Assembly: GCA_019693395.1 (NCBI GenBank)
Contig: JAAMXP010003683.1
Location: 1,532 to 19,897 of the forward strand
Length of the DNA stretch: 18,366 bases
Reading direction: 5' to 3'
From: Ettlia oleoabundans
Taxonomy: Eukaryota > Chlorophyta > Chlorophyceae > Chlamydomonadales
In this document: in pieces, positions 1 to 8,540 of the stretch
Layout of the letters: each line of letters begins with the position of its first letter
Numbering within the stretch: position 1 is the stretch's first letter
Notes under the pieces: model-generated
What the model saw: the letters and a program-made list of their open reading frames with translations, nothing else
Databases searched by the model: none
What the model was told of the DNA's origin: nothing
Made by a program: the position numbers and the translations under genes

Positions 1-14
1 CCCCCCCCCCCCCC
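1..14. repeat. Homopolymer C tract at the window edge
   Basis: Fourteen consecutive C residues open the window. The following bases to about 100 are unremarkable and lie beyond the predicted 3' end of the first gene. It is either a genuine mononucleotide repeat or a sequencing/assembly edge effect; the sequence alone cannot distinguish these. Confidence 0.7.
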
Positions 15-116
15 TTGTACTTGATACTTCCATGCTTTTTGTTAGGCCCAGTGTAGCGCTCCCGCCTCTGCCAACCTGCCCCTGTCCCTTCCCCTTGCTT
101 GCTGGTGCTAGACGGA

Positions 117-121
117 TTACA
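117..121 (-). terminator. Candidate TGTAA polyadenylation signal of the beta-propeller gene
   Basis: The minus strand reads TGTAA here, about 220 bases past the stop codon at 342-344. TGTAA is the usual green-algal poly(A) signal and I saw no other copy between it and the stop. This implies a 3' UTR of roughly 235-250 bases ending near position 95-105. Confidence 0.55.
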
Positions 122-341
122 AGTGAAACCTGTGTTTTTCTAACCCTGTAGCAAATAGTTGAAAGATTGATTGATCATGCATAAGGAAGCATTAACTGTT
201 CTGGGCTTGGGACAGAAGGCGCGTATGGTAGCAAGAAGTTATTGAAGCGGTTAATCTGGTGATATGCGTGTATGGCTGCACGCTCACAGCATTTCAGCAG
301 CTGGTTGCCAGGCTTTGTAAAAATAGTCAGTTTGTTCACGT

Positions 342-3300
342 TCATAGCAGCAGGAGGGGCAGGGCAGCGCAAGCCAGCGCCACCAATGCCGGCAGGCCGG
401 CCTGCAACCCAGAGGCGCTGTTGACGATGACATCTGTGTTGATACCAGCCCCGGCAACGCTGCCCAGCTCATCCGCGGCACCTTCCCCCTCGTTCCCCTG
501 CTGACTATCTGTGGTGTTGCTCCCCGGCTGGCTGCCAGCAGCAGAGGGTGCCTGGCTGAGCGCCGGTGCCTGCTGGGCCCTGCTGTAGATGCAGAGGGAG
601 TTGGGTGCCAGCGTGTCGAGGCAGTTCTTCACAGCTGCTGCATCCCTGCTGACCAGTGTGGGTGCATAAGGGTAGATGCCTATGGGGCGCTGGTCCACAG
701 GCCAGCGCAGCTCGCCGGTCTCAGAGTCAATGATCTGCATAGTGGGCACAAAGGGAGGGGAGGGATGTGGTGAGTGGGTGGTGGGCGCATGCGTACAGGG
801 GGGTGGAGGTGCAGTAGGGGATGTAGAGGGAGGGACAAGCCAGGTGTGCAAGGTAAAGGTGCCAGGAAGCCAAAACTTTACCGATCACAGCTCAACTGCA
901 CTAGCTCAACGAAAGATCAAAGGGGAGCCTGCATGACCAGGCCAGCGGGGGGGCGTGGGCGTGGGGGGGGGGGGCGCGTGGGGCTCGGGGGGCACGCGCT
1001 TGCGGCAGGCGCACCTGCAGGCCGTCGGGCGTGACCACTGCCACCGCCCCCGCAGCAGCGCTGGGTGCTGACACCGGGTGCAGCTGCAGGCTCCACACCT
1101 CCATGCCGGTGCTGATGGAGCGCGCCCTCAGACTGCAGCACAAACCACACTACACCAACCACAATACACAAACGTGAGGGGCACGTGCACAAAGTTTGTG
1201 TTGATTGTTTGTAGGAGGGGTGTGGATGCAGGAAGGGCAGTGCAGCGCTAGCGCTGTGCACGTAATGATAGGTGGCTCACAGGCGCGGCCAATCAAGCAC
1301 CCATCAGGACCAAGCAACACCACAAGAACCCGGTTCAGGCCATGCAACTACAGCAGACTGCAACTATAAATGTCATGGCAAGGCCAGCAGCAACCCAACC
1401 ACCAACCCACGGCACTCACACTGGCACGGTGCGCACGCCTTCGGGTGGCGTGACCCCCACTCCACCATTCTGCACAGCTTTGTCTGACGGCAACGAAGCA
1501 ATGGTGAGATTGCCAGCGCCGCCAGTGGGGGCTGGTGCGGGCGCGGGGGCGGCTTGGGGCGCTGCCGATTCCACTACCAGGTTGACAGCTCTGGAGACCT
1601 CTGAAATTGTACTCGCGGGTATTTCGTCTGCTGTGGATGCCGTGGGCTGGTCCTGGGGTGTGCTTGCAGCAGCTTGCAGCAGCTGTCGCATCTGCAGAGC
1701 TACGTCACCTTCCCCCTGGCTGGATGAAGGAGGGGGGGCGACTGACGACGTGTCAGCTGATGCCGTCTCTGCTGCCACCCCTTCTGCGGCCGTGCCGCTG
1801 CTGTTCAACACAGGGGATATGGATGCATCGCCTTCTATCCACTGTACCGCCATGGCAGAGGTGGATGAGGGCTTGGGGGCCGGAGCCTCCTGGGAGGTGG
1901 CTGGCGCGACAGCTGGCGGCGCCGCTGCGGGCTGGGCTGCCACAGCAATTGGGGGCTGAGGCGGCGGCGAGGCAGGCACCACAGCTGCTGCCCAATAAAA
2001 GAACAAATCATCCGCCTCTGACAGCGCTGGGGCCACGACGGGTGATGCTTCTGTGACGCCGCCTGGCAGCCTGTCACGCTCAGCTGGTGAGCCTGCCGCC
2101 CACAGCAGGCTTGGGGGCTGGGTGCCGTTGAGCTGCAGGGCTAGGTAGGAGAAGGGCCCGATGCTGAAGTTGAGCCCTGCGGCAAACTCCCTGCAGGCAG
2201 GCAGACGGCAGGGAGGCAGGTCAGGCACTGAAATAGAGATGAAGAGGATTGGAGGAGTTGGGCAACGCAAAGAAGTGGTGCTAGGAAGACCCAGGGGCTC
2301 TCATCGCATGCACACATGAATAAGCTTGAGATGGCAAGCCCATTTAGGGCGTTCTGTGGAACAGGCAGCCCCAGGCAGGTATGCAGCCATGACTAAAATG
2401 AGCACCCTTACAGCCCTGGCAACTTTGGGAGCGCAGCAGGCGGTCAAGTGGCCAGCCATTCACGGAACACTTCTACCTAGTGGGACCACTGCTCGCCAAC
2501 CATGCACACACTGGCACCCAATCCCACCACCCACCCACCTGACCAGCAGCACATCTGCGGCCACTGCCAGGTGCGTCACTGATGTTGTCACTGCAATGGA
2601 GTTCAGCAGCCCCACATCCACCCGCCACAGCAGAGCGCCGTCTGTGCTATCTAGTGCTGTAATCATGCTGCCTGTGTCCGCATAAATGAGCATCCCGTCC
2701 GCTGCGGCGGCAGCGCGCACGGGGGTGAGGTGTGCGGCCAGGGATGAAGTGGAAAGCGTCCAGGTGGCGGTACCGTCAGCAGGGCTGAGGGCCATTACTG
2801 TTGAGTCGCCACTCAGCTCGTTGCAAATGAGGTAGACGGCGTAGTAGGTGTCCCTGAACTAGCAGAACAATGGTTGACTGCCGGTAAGTGGTAGGTGTGA
2901 AGCGAATGATTGGCGGGATGAAGACATGTGAGTCGGCTGATGGGCCGGCGATGTAAACCCAGACCAGCAAATAGAAGTGGGTTGTTGGGGGGCAGCATAC
3001 ATGTGACTGCGCTGGTCAGAGAACAGGTTCAACAATTTGGATACAAGAGCTGAAGTCGTGCAGCCAAGGCGTTATCACAATGCCCACTGCCCCGCATACC
3101 TGCTATTGACCATGCGTGGGTTCCCCAGGGAGCATGGGCTGGTGGCGTTCCACAGGATGCTGCCCGTGCCTGGGTGCACAGCAAATACTCGATCATCCAG
3201 CTCCAGCACTGCCAAGTCCCCTGCCACAGCTATCACACTGGGGAGGCTGCTGCCCAGCGGCAGTTTGGTGGTCCACAACAGCTGGCCTGCTGCGGCGCCC

Positions 3301-3654
3301 GTGGCGGCGGTGGCTACCAGCGTCCAGCTGTTGTCCTCCAGGCCGGCAAAGGCGACGATCCGGTCGTCGCCATATATCGCCGGCGGCGTGCTCTGATCGC
3401 TGGGGGACTCGGCCCAGGGCAACACGAGCTTCCACTGCAGGGGCAGGAGCACGGCATGCAACCTCACCACCATCGGTGCCACCGCGGTTGCCTAAGAGAC
3501 TGCTGTCCCCTTGCCTCACCTGGGTGTCAAAAGGCGAGGCAGTCGCTGCGGTATGGATGCAGCAGAGCAGCAGCACGGCCGACACGAGAGCGGTGTTGAC
3601 GGGTCGCCCTAGAGTTTCGAATGTGCTGCCCCGCGCCCCCATCGTGCCCCGCAT
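342..3654 (-). CDS. Secreted, probably GPI-anchored PQQ-like beta-propeller protein
   Basis: Six exons (minus strand order): 3654-3520, 3434-3100, 2853-2539, 2190-1420, 1132-1015, 734-342. All introns are GT-AG, phases match, and the product is 688 aa. The N-terminus has a basic/polar leader and a hydrophobic stretch (about residues 21-39, TALVSAVLLLCCIHTAATA), a signal peptide. The body carries repeated blade-like motifs ending in G-x-x-x-W, for example GSILWNATS, GALLWRVDVG, GMEVWSLQL and GELRWPVDQ, typical of PQQ-like/quinoprotein beta-propellers. Exon 4 holds a long Ala/Pro/Ser-rich low-complexity insert. There are several N-glycosylation sequons (NAT, NFS, NGT, NSS, NLT, NTT). The C-terminus ends in a small-residue stretch (NSASG) and a hydrophobic tail ending LPLLLL, which fits a GPI-attachment signal. 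The protein is therefore probably displayed at the cell surface. I recognise the fold but not a named family; nothing shows that it binds PQQ or is an enzyme. No EMC1-type C-terminal domain is visible. The start is the first ATG of the exon; a second ATG lies at codon 5. Confidence 0.85.
947..992 (+). repeat. G-quadruplex-forming G-run cluster in intron 5 of the beta-propeller gene
   Basis: Five G runs of 7, 3, 12, 4 and 6 residues are separated by loops of 3, 3, 5 and 3 bases. This meets the canonical four-run G-quadruplex rule several times over. It sits in the intron spanning 735-1014. The host gene is on the minus strand, so the G-rich strand is the template and the pre-mRNA is C-rich. 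Confidence 0.75.
2517..2536 (-). repeat. G-quadruplex motif next to a 5' splice site
   Basis: On the minus (sense) strand, right after the intron 3 donor GT at 2538-2537, come four GGG runs with loops T, TGGT and ATT. This is a canonical quadruplex motif in the pre-mRNA of the beta-propeller gene, directly abutting the splice donor. Confidence 0.65.
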
Positions 3655-3811
3655 GACACGACCCCAGTGCGAAGCCGGGGGATAGCTTTATGCTCTTCCG
3701 TAACGTCTTTGCCAGGCTGTCACAGGCGACGGACCTGCCCTGTCGCCTCCCCAAGCCATAGCCTGTCCAGTTCCAAGGCAGGGCCAAGTGAAAGGGCGAG
3801 GCAAGCTTATG
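3655..3811 (-). promoter_or_regulatory. Short intergenic region: promoter/5' UTR of the beta-propeller gene
   Basis: Only about 160 bases separate the beta-propeller start codon from the predicted poly(A) signal of psaL, so its promoter must lie here or overlap the psaL 3' UTR. The minus strand has a weak TATA-like ATAAA (3691-3687), 33 bases before the ATG, which is rather close for a TATA box. No other clear element is seen. Confidence 0.35.
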
Positions 3812-3816
3812 TTACA
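3812..3816 (-). terminator. Candidate TGTAA polyadenylation signal of psaL
   Basis: The minus strand reads TGTAA 163 bases past the psaL stop codon. It is the only copy seen in this 3' region and implies a 3' UTR of about 180 bases. Confidence 0.6.
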
Positions 3817-3978
3817 ACAATGAGCGTCCTACAAGCGATGGGGAATCCTTCAAGCAAAAACTACTGGCCAGCAGGGTGACATTGCGGGTTTTATGTTCTT
3901 CTCAGGCCACCAACTGCTGCGTCATGCAAGGAGGCACGCGCCAGGCCCCGGCGCCGCATCCAGGCAACAAGCGCCCGT

Positions 3979-5627
3979 TCAAGAGTAGTAGGGCAGGATC
4001 TGAGTGCAGATGTATCCCCAAGCCACGCCGCTCAGGCCGCCAACAGCGAAGCCGGCGGTGAACTTGCTCCAGCCGTCCGCAGACTGCAGGGGGTCGCGGG
4101 CGATGCTGCGGCCAGTCAGGGTCTTCACGCCAACCTGCAGCGCATCACAAAAGGGTAGCAGGAATCAGTGGTTTGCAGCAAACAAATGCAAGCAAGTATG
4201 TTGACTAAATGGCCGCTTGCTGCCAAGACATGAACACGTGCACTTTACCACAGCATCAATGATGGCATCACGTCAGCTCATGGCGAACAGATATGACACT
4301 GACACGTGCCGCTGCTACAGCAAACATGGCTGTCAATCTGCTCAGCCAGTAGGGTGCTGGGGTTGCCCATGCCACCGCTGTTTTGGGCCCCACTGCGCTT
4401 CCAGATTCAGCAGGGTGAATACAGCAGGCCCCTGCCCAACACCCGCGCAAGGCCGCTATGGCTACTGTTCCTATTGCCAGTCTGCCAGAGACTGCCCCAC
4501 CCAGCTAATTAAGGTTTCATTGTGCCAGGTCAACGAGCACTTTCTTGTCAATTTTTATACATAAAGCATGGAGCCACATATGTTCACACATGGTGCAAGC
4601 CTGGCGCACCTGGGGACCCTCGCTCTGGAAGGTGACGGAGCCGTAGATGGAGAGGCAGGCGGTCAGCAGCAGCACCAGAGCGGCGCCGTTGATGCAGCCT
4701 GCGATCTCAGCCACGCCCTCAATGTTGCGCAGGGGACCCAGCTTGATGAAGGGGCCCACCAGCAGGAAGCCGTGTGCAAGGCCAATCTCCACACCGCGCA
4801 GCAGGGGGGACACGCCGGTCCTGCAGGCGCAAAGCAATGCATTGATTGTCAGGAGCGAGTACCACTGCTTAACAACAGATGCTGTGCTTCTGGCTGGAAC
4901 TGCTGTCCCTAGACAACTGTTTGACCTGCAGGACTGGCTGCTGGCTTGCTGCGGTTCGACAACGCTGTCGGTTGCCAATGAATGTAGGCTGCAAGCTGCA
5001 CCTGTAAGCGGGCAGGTTGGACAAGTAGCTGGCAACCAGGGGGGAGGAGGTCACGGGGGTCTCCAGCATGCCGATGAAGGGGTCGCCGTTCACAGGCTGA
5101 ATCACCTGCAGGTAACAAAAACATGCAGCGGCGCGCCAGCCAGCCAGTCAATGACGTGTACACCTTGGCATTTATGATGGCAATGTGAGGGCCAGGACTG
5201 GCAAACAAAAACCGGCATGATCACGCCCTCAATGCAGACCAGTTGTTTTCGAGCGGGCAAGGAGCCCGGTCAAGGCGTGAAAGTAAGCTGGCGCCAAAAC
5301 CACAGACGGCACCGGGACTAGCCAATGGCGGCCATGATCCTTTCTGCGTCGGGGCTGCTGGGTGCCCAACGGGGTGGGACACTACTACATTGCTGCCAAA
5401 ATGCGGCCTTGCGCCCGGCGGACAGCTGTGCCGCGCTGCAGAGGGTCTGCCACACCCGTGAAGTGTGTGCGGTGCTCTCCTATCCCTCCCAACCCCACCC
5501 AACCGCTGCCTACCTGCGCCTTGTCAGCCATGGCGCGCACAGGGGCCACCACGCGGGCGCGGCGGGCAGTGGTCAGCTGGCTGCTGCGCAGGCCCAGGCA
5601 GGGCTTGGCGAGGAGGGCGGAGGCCAT
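3979..5627 (-). CDS. psaL: Photosystem I reaction centre subunit XI (PsaL), plastid precursor
   Basis: Exons 5627-5514, 5105-5002, 4820-4610 and 4134-3979 join in phase to give 194 aa, close to known algal precursors. PsaL is a membrane subunit at the edge of photosystem I; in algae and plants it helps bind PsaH/PsaO and the docking surface for state-transition LHCII, and in cyanobacteria it drives trimer formation. Residues 1 to about 31 form an Ala/Arg/Ser-rich chloroplast transit peptide (MASALLAKP... ending near APVRA). The mature part shows the family signatures [51 protein letters not shown] and [11 protein letters not shown]. Hydrophobic helices lie in exon 3 ([12 protein letters not shown] and [15 protein letters not shown]) and at the C-terminus ([16 protein letters not shown]). 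The end PYYS matches green-algal homologues. An upstream in-frame ATG at 5654 would add nine residues, but the start at 5627 gives a typical transit peptide. Identification is firm. Confidence 0.97.
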
Positions 5628-6150
5628 GGCTAGGGTCTGTGAGGAAACGTTCACAAAACTAAGGATTCACTCGCAACAGACGAAGATTGCTGTGCTCCTC
5701 TAGCCCAAGTTCTCCGCTTGATTTCCTTCCAAGCTGGACCCTGGGACAAGCTAACCCCTTCTCCCACGCTCTACCAAGCCTTGCGGGGTCCGTTCCATGG
5801 TTTGCATGGCTTTCGAGCGCTGTCCGCGCGTCTCTGTGCCGCCCGATGTCGGCAGGATGCCGGTTTGGCGCCAGCCTGCAGGGCGGCAGTGGCGACAGTT
5901 CCGCAAAACTCCTGTGCCGTCTGCAAGGTCACGTTAGCGCATTCACCTGTCCTTTGTACCTTTTAAGTACTAGACAGATGCAGTGCATCACAATGTAGCT
6001 GGTCTCTTGCACTCTCTGCAGGTGTTTTGTTTCAACAAGTGTGCGACCGACAGGAGCTCCCGTCGGTCGCACTGGGCACTGTACTGTGCATCTACATGCT
6101 GTTGGGCTCTCACTGATCTCAATCCGATGTCCACGTTGAATAATGATTGA
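5628..6150 (-). promoter_or_regulatory. psaL upstream region (5' UTR and promoter)
   Basis: About 520 bases separate the psaL ATG from the GNAT gene's poly(A) signal and contain no believable coding sequence. They must carry the psaL promoter. No convincing TATA box is seen close to the ATG; a TTAAAAG-like stretch on the minus strand near 5963-5969 is only weakly suggestive. The outstanding feature is the palindrome at 6041-6072, described separately. Confidence 0.5.
6041..6072. repeat. Near-perfect 32-base palindrome between GNAT and psaL
   Basis: Two 11-base arms (GTGCGACCGAC at 6041-6051 and its exact reverse complement at 6062-6072) flank a 10-base centre that itself contains the palindrome GGAGCTCC (6053-6060). 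Only the pair 6052/6061 mismatches (A with C). On a minus-strand RNA that pair becomes a G-U wobble, so the element could fold as one long hairpin. It lies about 415-445 bases upstream of the psaL ATG and about 80 bases past the GNAT poly(A) motif. Confidence 0.9.
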
Positions 6151-6155
6151 TTACA
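6151..6155 (-). terminator. Candidate TGTAA polyadenylation signal of the GNAT gene
   Basis: The minus strand reads TGTAA only 24 bases after the GNAT stop codon (TGA, 6182-6180), implying a very short 3' UTR of about 40-50 bases. Confidence 0.6.
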
Positions 6156-6179
6156 ACGCCCTGCTACGCCAGAACGACA

Positions 6180-7405
6180 TCATCTGCTCCTGACTGAGCC
6201 TGTCGGCCGCCCATGCACGGGCCTCGCCACCACCTGCTGCCCAACTGCCGGGCCCTTCCCGGTGCCGTTGGCGCCCTCGCGCTCTGGATGCAATGGCCGC
6301 CTTACCATGACGTATACGGCTGGTGCATGGGGCCGCACGCTATGCCGCAACAGCTCAAAAAAGCCCCCACGCTTGAGCCAGGCGCGCGCAGCGTCGCTGG
6401 TGGCTTCGGCATACATGTATCGCTGCTGCTCGTCGGCAATGCGGCAGAGCCGGTCCAGCAGCATGGAACCTAGGCCGCAGCTGCGGAAGGCAGGTGCCGT
6501 GCCCAGTGCTGCCAGGTATAAAAAGGGCCCATGGCTCTCCAAGAACGCTGCCTTCTGCTTATCGAGCGCAACCAACGCCTCCCGCAGCGCACTGCAAGGA
6601 TTGGGAGAGGTGCACATTGCAGAAGATTACACAGCGATGCGACGAGTGCTGCGTGTCAAGCGAGCGAAAAGGAACAGCCAAGGCGCCATGGCAGTTCTGC
6701 AGACAGGCACAGCTTGGGCCGGTGGCGCATCGGAGCGCTTGCTTACCGCCACTTGCCCCATGGCGCAATCTTTGCCAGGCGGAGCAGTGCAGCGTTGCGG
6801 TGCCAATTAACCTGCATGCGGGAACATAAGGTAAACCGTTGGAAAGAACAGAAGCAGTGGATCCAAGCCTTGGGTTGACTGCTGAAAGGTGCAACGACCA
6901 GCCCAATGCCAACCGCAAGCCAACCACCTCACCCTATCTTCTGGCCACTGTTGCACAACCGCTGCTGTGGTGAGGTCGCTGAGGAAGTGGAGCTGCGGGC
7001 GGCTGGGGGAGGGGCTGGCAGCCAGCAGAAGCCGCAGCATCTCGTACCACAGCCGCGCTGCCGCCTCGCTGCTGCGTCGCACAAGGTAGAGAGCCATCCC
7101 TTCCTGGCTCAGTGCCTGCACAGCGTTGAGACGATACTTAACATCTTCAATCACTGGTTCATGCAGAAGACCTGTATTCGCTCGGACGGCAAGCCGCCAA
7201 CAGCAGCACAAGGGCACCACAGTCGGTTGCAGTGGCGGTGGACGTTGGGGGGCCGACAGTGCCCAGCGTTTGCCCACTTGCGTCGCGCCGCCGGTCGAGT
7301 CACACACTGAAGAGACAGATTGTCGCTCACCTGAGCCAGCATGTTGAGAAGCTCCGCAGAAGATCCGTGGTCTGCGCCCCCCGACTGAAACGCCAATGAG
7401 GACAT
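6180..7405 (-). CDS. GNAT-family N-acetyltransferase
   Basis: Exons 7405-7331, 7115-6933, 6811-6747 and 6591-6180 join in phase (0, 0, 2) to give 244 aa. GNAT enzymes move the acetyl group of acetyl-CoA onto an amine; the substrate here is unknown. The C-terminal half shows the family's core: a strand YLAALGTAPAFR, the acetyl-CoA pyrophosphate-binding loop RSCGLGS (R/Q-x-x-G-x-G pattern), helix MLLDRLCRIAD, and motif B YAEATSDAARAWLKRGGFF. The N-terminal half is helical, with a Trp-rich piece (VNWHRNAALLRLAKIAPWGKW) encoded mainly by a 65-base exon. The last 35 or so residues are Arg/Gly/Pro-rich and probably disordered. The start is the first ATG after an in-frame TAA (7459-7461), and a TATA box lies shortly upstream. 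No transit or signal peptide is obvious. Family membership is fairly sure; exon 1 is the least certain exon. Confidence 0.78.
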
Positions 7406-7458
7406 GGCAACAAAAACAGTATGATATGGCAACAACCAGGCCGTCAAGAGCCCCCAAC

Positions 7459-7464
7459 TTTATA
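7459..7464 (-). promoter_or_regulatory. Candidate TATA box of the GNAT gene
   Basis: The minus strand reads TATAAA, 54 bases before the proposed ATG at 7405. The spacing would place transcription start near 7430 with a short 5' UTR. The match is good but it is a six-base motif. Confidence 0.45.
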
Positions 7465-7657
7465 AGGTGTAAACGCGTCTGCTTCCATGCTGTGCGCTGA
7501 GCTGGCTCGACTTCATGAGCGCTCACACAGTTGTCTCTGGTCCATACAAATGCTGATGTTTACTTGCAGTTCCATATTCCCTCAACTCAGCTGCCATGCA
7601 TCCTGATGCTTCTGTCCACGCCTGGCACCCGCAAACAGCCCAATTCCTACGGCACCT

Positions 7658-7662
7658 TTACA
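7658..7662 (-). terminator. Possible TGTAA polyadenylation signal of LSF2
   Basis: This is the first TGTAA I find on the minus strand downstream of the LSF2 stop codon, 878 bases away. If used, the 3' UTR would be about 900 bases. A variant signal nearer the stop is an equally good explanation. Confidence 0.3.
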
Positions 7663-8540
7663 CATACACATACAAAAGTTGCTGAGGGTCCAGCAACACA
7701 CAACAAACCCAGGGCAGCAAAAAGGAGAGAGACAGTGTACAAAACTTGGTAGGGGTTCTGCTCATAATCTGCGGAAAATAGTCTGCTCGCGACAACTATA
7801 CGAAGGAGGATCTACGTCTGCAACTTGTGAAAAGGGTTCCTAACTGGCATTTTCCAGGCAGAGCCTCAAAAGGCCTGGGACAAAATTGAGGGCGGATGTG
7901 ATTTGGGTGGGTGGGTGGGATGGGCAGGGTGCAGGGCTGAGGATGTGCCCGGCCAGACAATGAAATGAGGGAGCAAAAGGCGTATGCAGGAACCCGCGGA
8001 GAGGGGGACCAGGTGGGAGGGGCAAAGATGTACAGGGCGTGATGGTGTCGGCCACGAAAATGCCTTGCTGTATGCAGCGCAGAACGGCCGTGGTGGACAA
8101 TGAGGTGGCAGCACAACCACTAGTGTGCGAATCTGATCGGGAAGGGAAGCTGCGGGCAATGTGCCCAGTGTGGAAGGTCGAAAAACACGCTGAGCGTGCA
8201 TTAGCAGTGCAACCATGCAGGCAAATGGTGCAATCGATGCAAGAGATTGGCACTGACAAAGGTGTTCATCTGATAAAAAAAAATAAAAGAGGGCAGCAGG
8301 TTCGGAAGCAAGCTGCATGAGCTGCAGTGTTGCCGCCTGGTTGCTGCACACATGATGCAAGATAGCAGGCTGGCGAGTCGGCTGTGAGGCAGGCAAAACA
8401 GAACCAAGAAATATCAACCACAGTTGCTATGGCCGGCAAGCAAAATTGCGATTGCGTCAGAGGGCAAAGGCAGGGCGTCGGCCCGTGCATCCGTCACGCC
8501 CACACGCCCAATAGCCAGCCATGGCATGCCAAGTGGCTGG
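7663..8540 (-). other. Long non-coding stretch, probably LSF2 3' UTR
   Basis: Roughly 880 bases follow the LSF2 stop without a credible gene. Open frames exist on both strands, but they overlap each other, lack recognisable motifs and mostly begin at non-ATG codons. Visible content is an A-rich run on the plus strand (about 8273-8288) and the G-run cluster at 7905-7919. A long 3' UTR, or a 3' UTR plus intergenic DNA, is the simplest reading. Confidence 0.45.
7905..7919 (+). repeat. Four-run GGGT quadruplex motif
   Basis: Four GGG runs are separated by single T residues, the compact form that folds into very stable parallel quadruplexes. Two further GGG runs follow within about 15 bases. The G-rich strand is opposite the LSF2 sense strand, so any LSF2 3' UTR transcript would be C-rich here. 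Confidence 0.8.

Noticed and set aside
1342..1959. A 205-codon plus-strand open frame opposite the beta-propeller gene
   Set aside because: It is the complement of the Ala/Pro/Ser-rich exon 4, and such GC-rich low-complexity coding sequence keeps other frames open. No independent motif is seen.
342..3654. Assignment of the beta-propeller protein as ER membrane complex subunit EMC1
   Set aside because: EMC1 also has PQQ-like blades, but it is much longer and ends in a conserved domain and transmembrane helix with a cytosolic tail. Here the protein is 688 aa and stops right after a hydrophobic tail.
3116..3685. A 189-codon plus-strand open frame over exons 1-2 of the beta-propeller gene
   Set aside because: Arg/Pro/Ser-rich shadow of a well-supported spliced gene with no recognisable domain.
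4647..5177. A 176-codon plus-strand open frame across psaL exons 2-3
   Set aside because: Antisense to conserved PsaL coding sequence; the encoded peptide has no family features.
8039..8320. A 93-codon plus-strand open frame that could be a small gene
   Set aside because: No motif, no clear promoter or poly(A) signal, and overlapping open frames on the other strand. Kept as non-coding unless transcripts appear.
7866..8417. A 183-codon minus-strand open frame downstream of LSF2
   Set aside because: It begins at a TTG, shows no domain or targeting motif, overlaps two other open frames of similar length and sits where the LSF2 3' UTR is expected.
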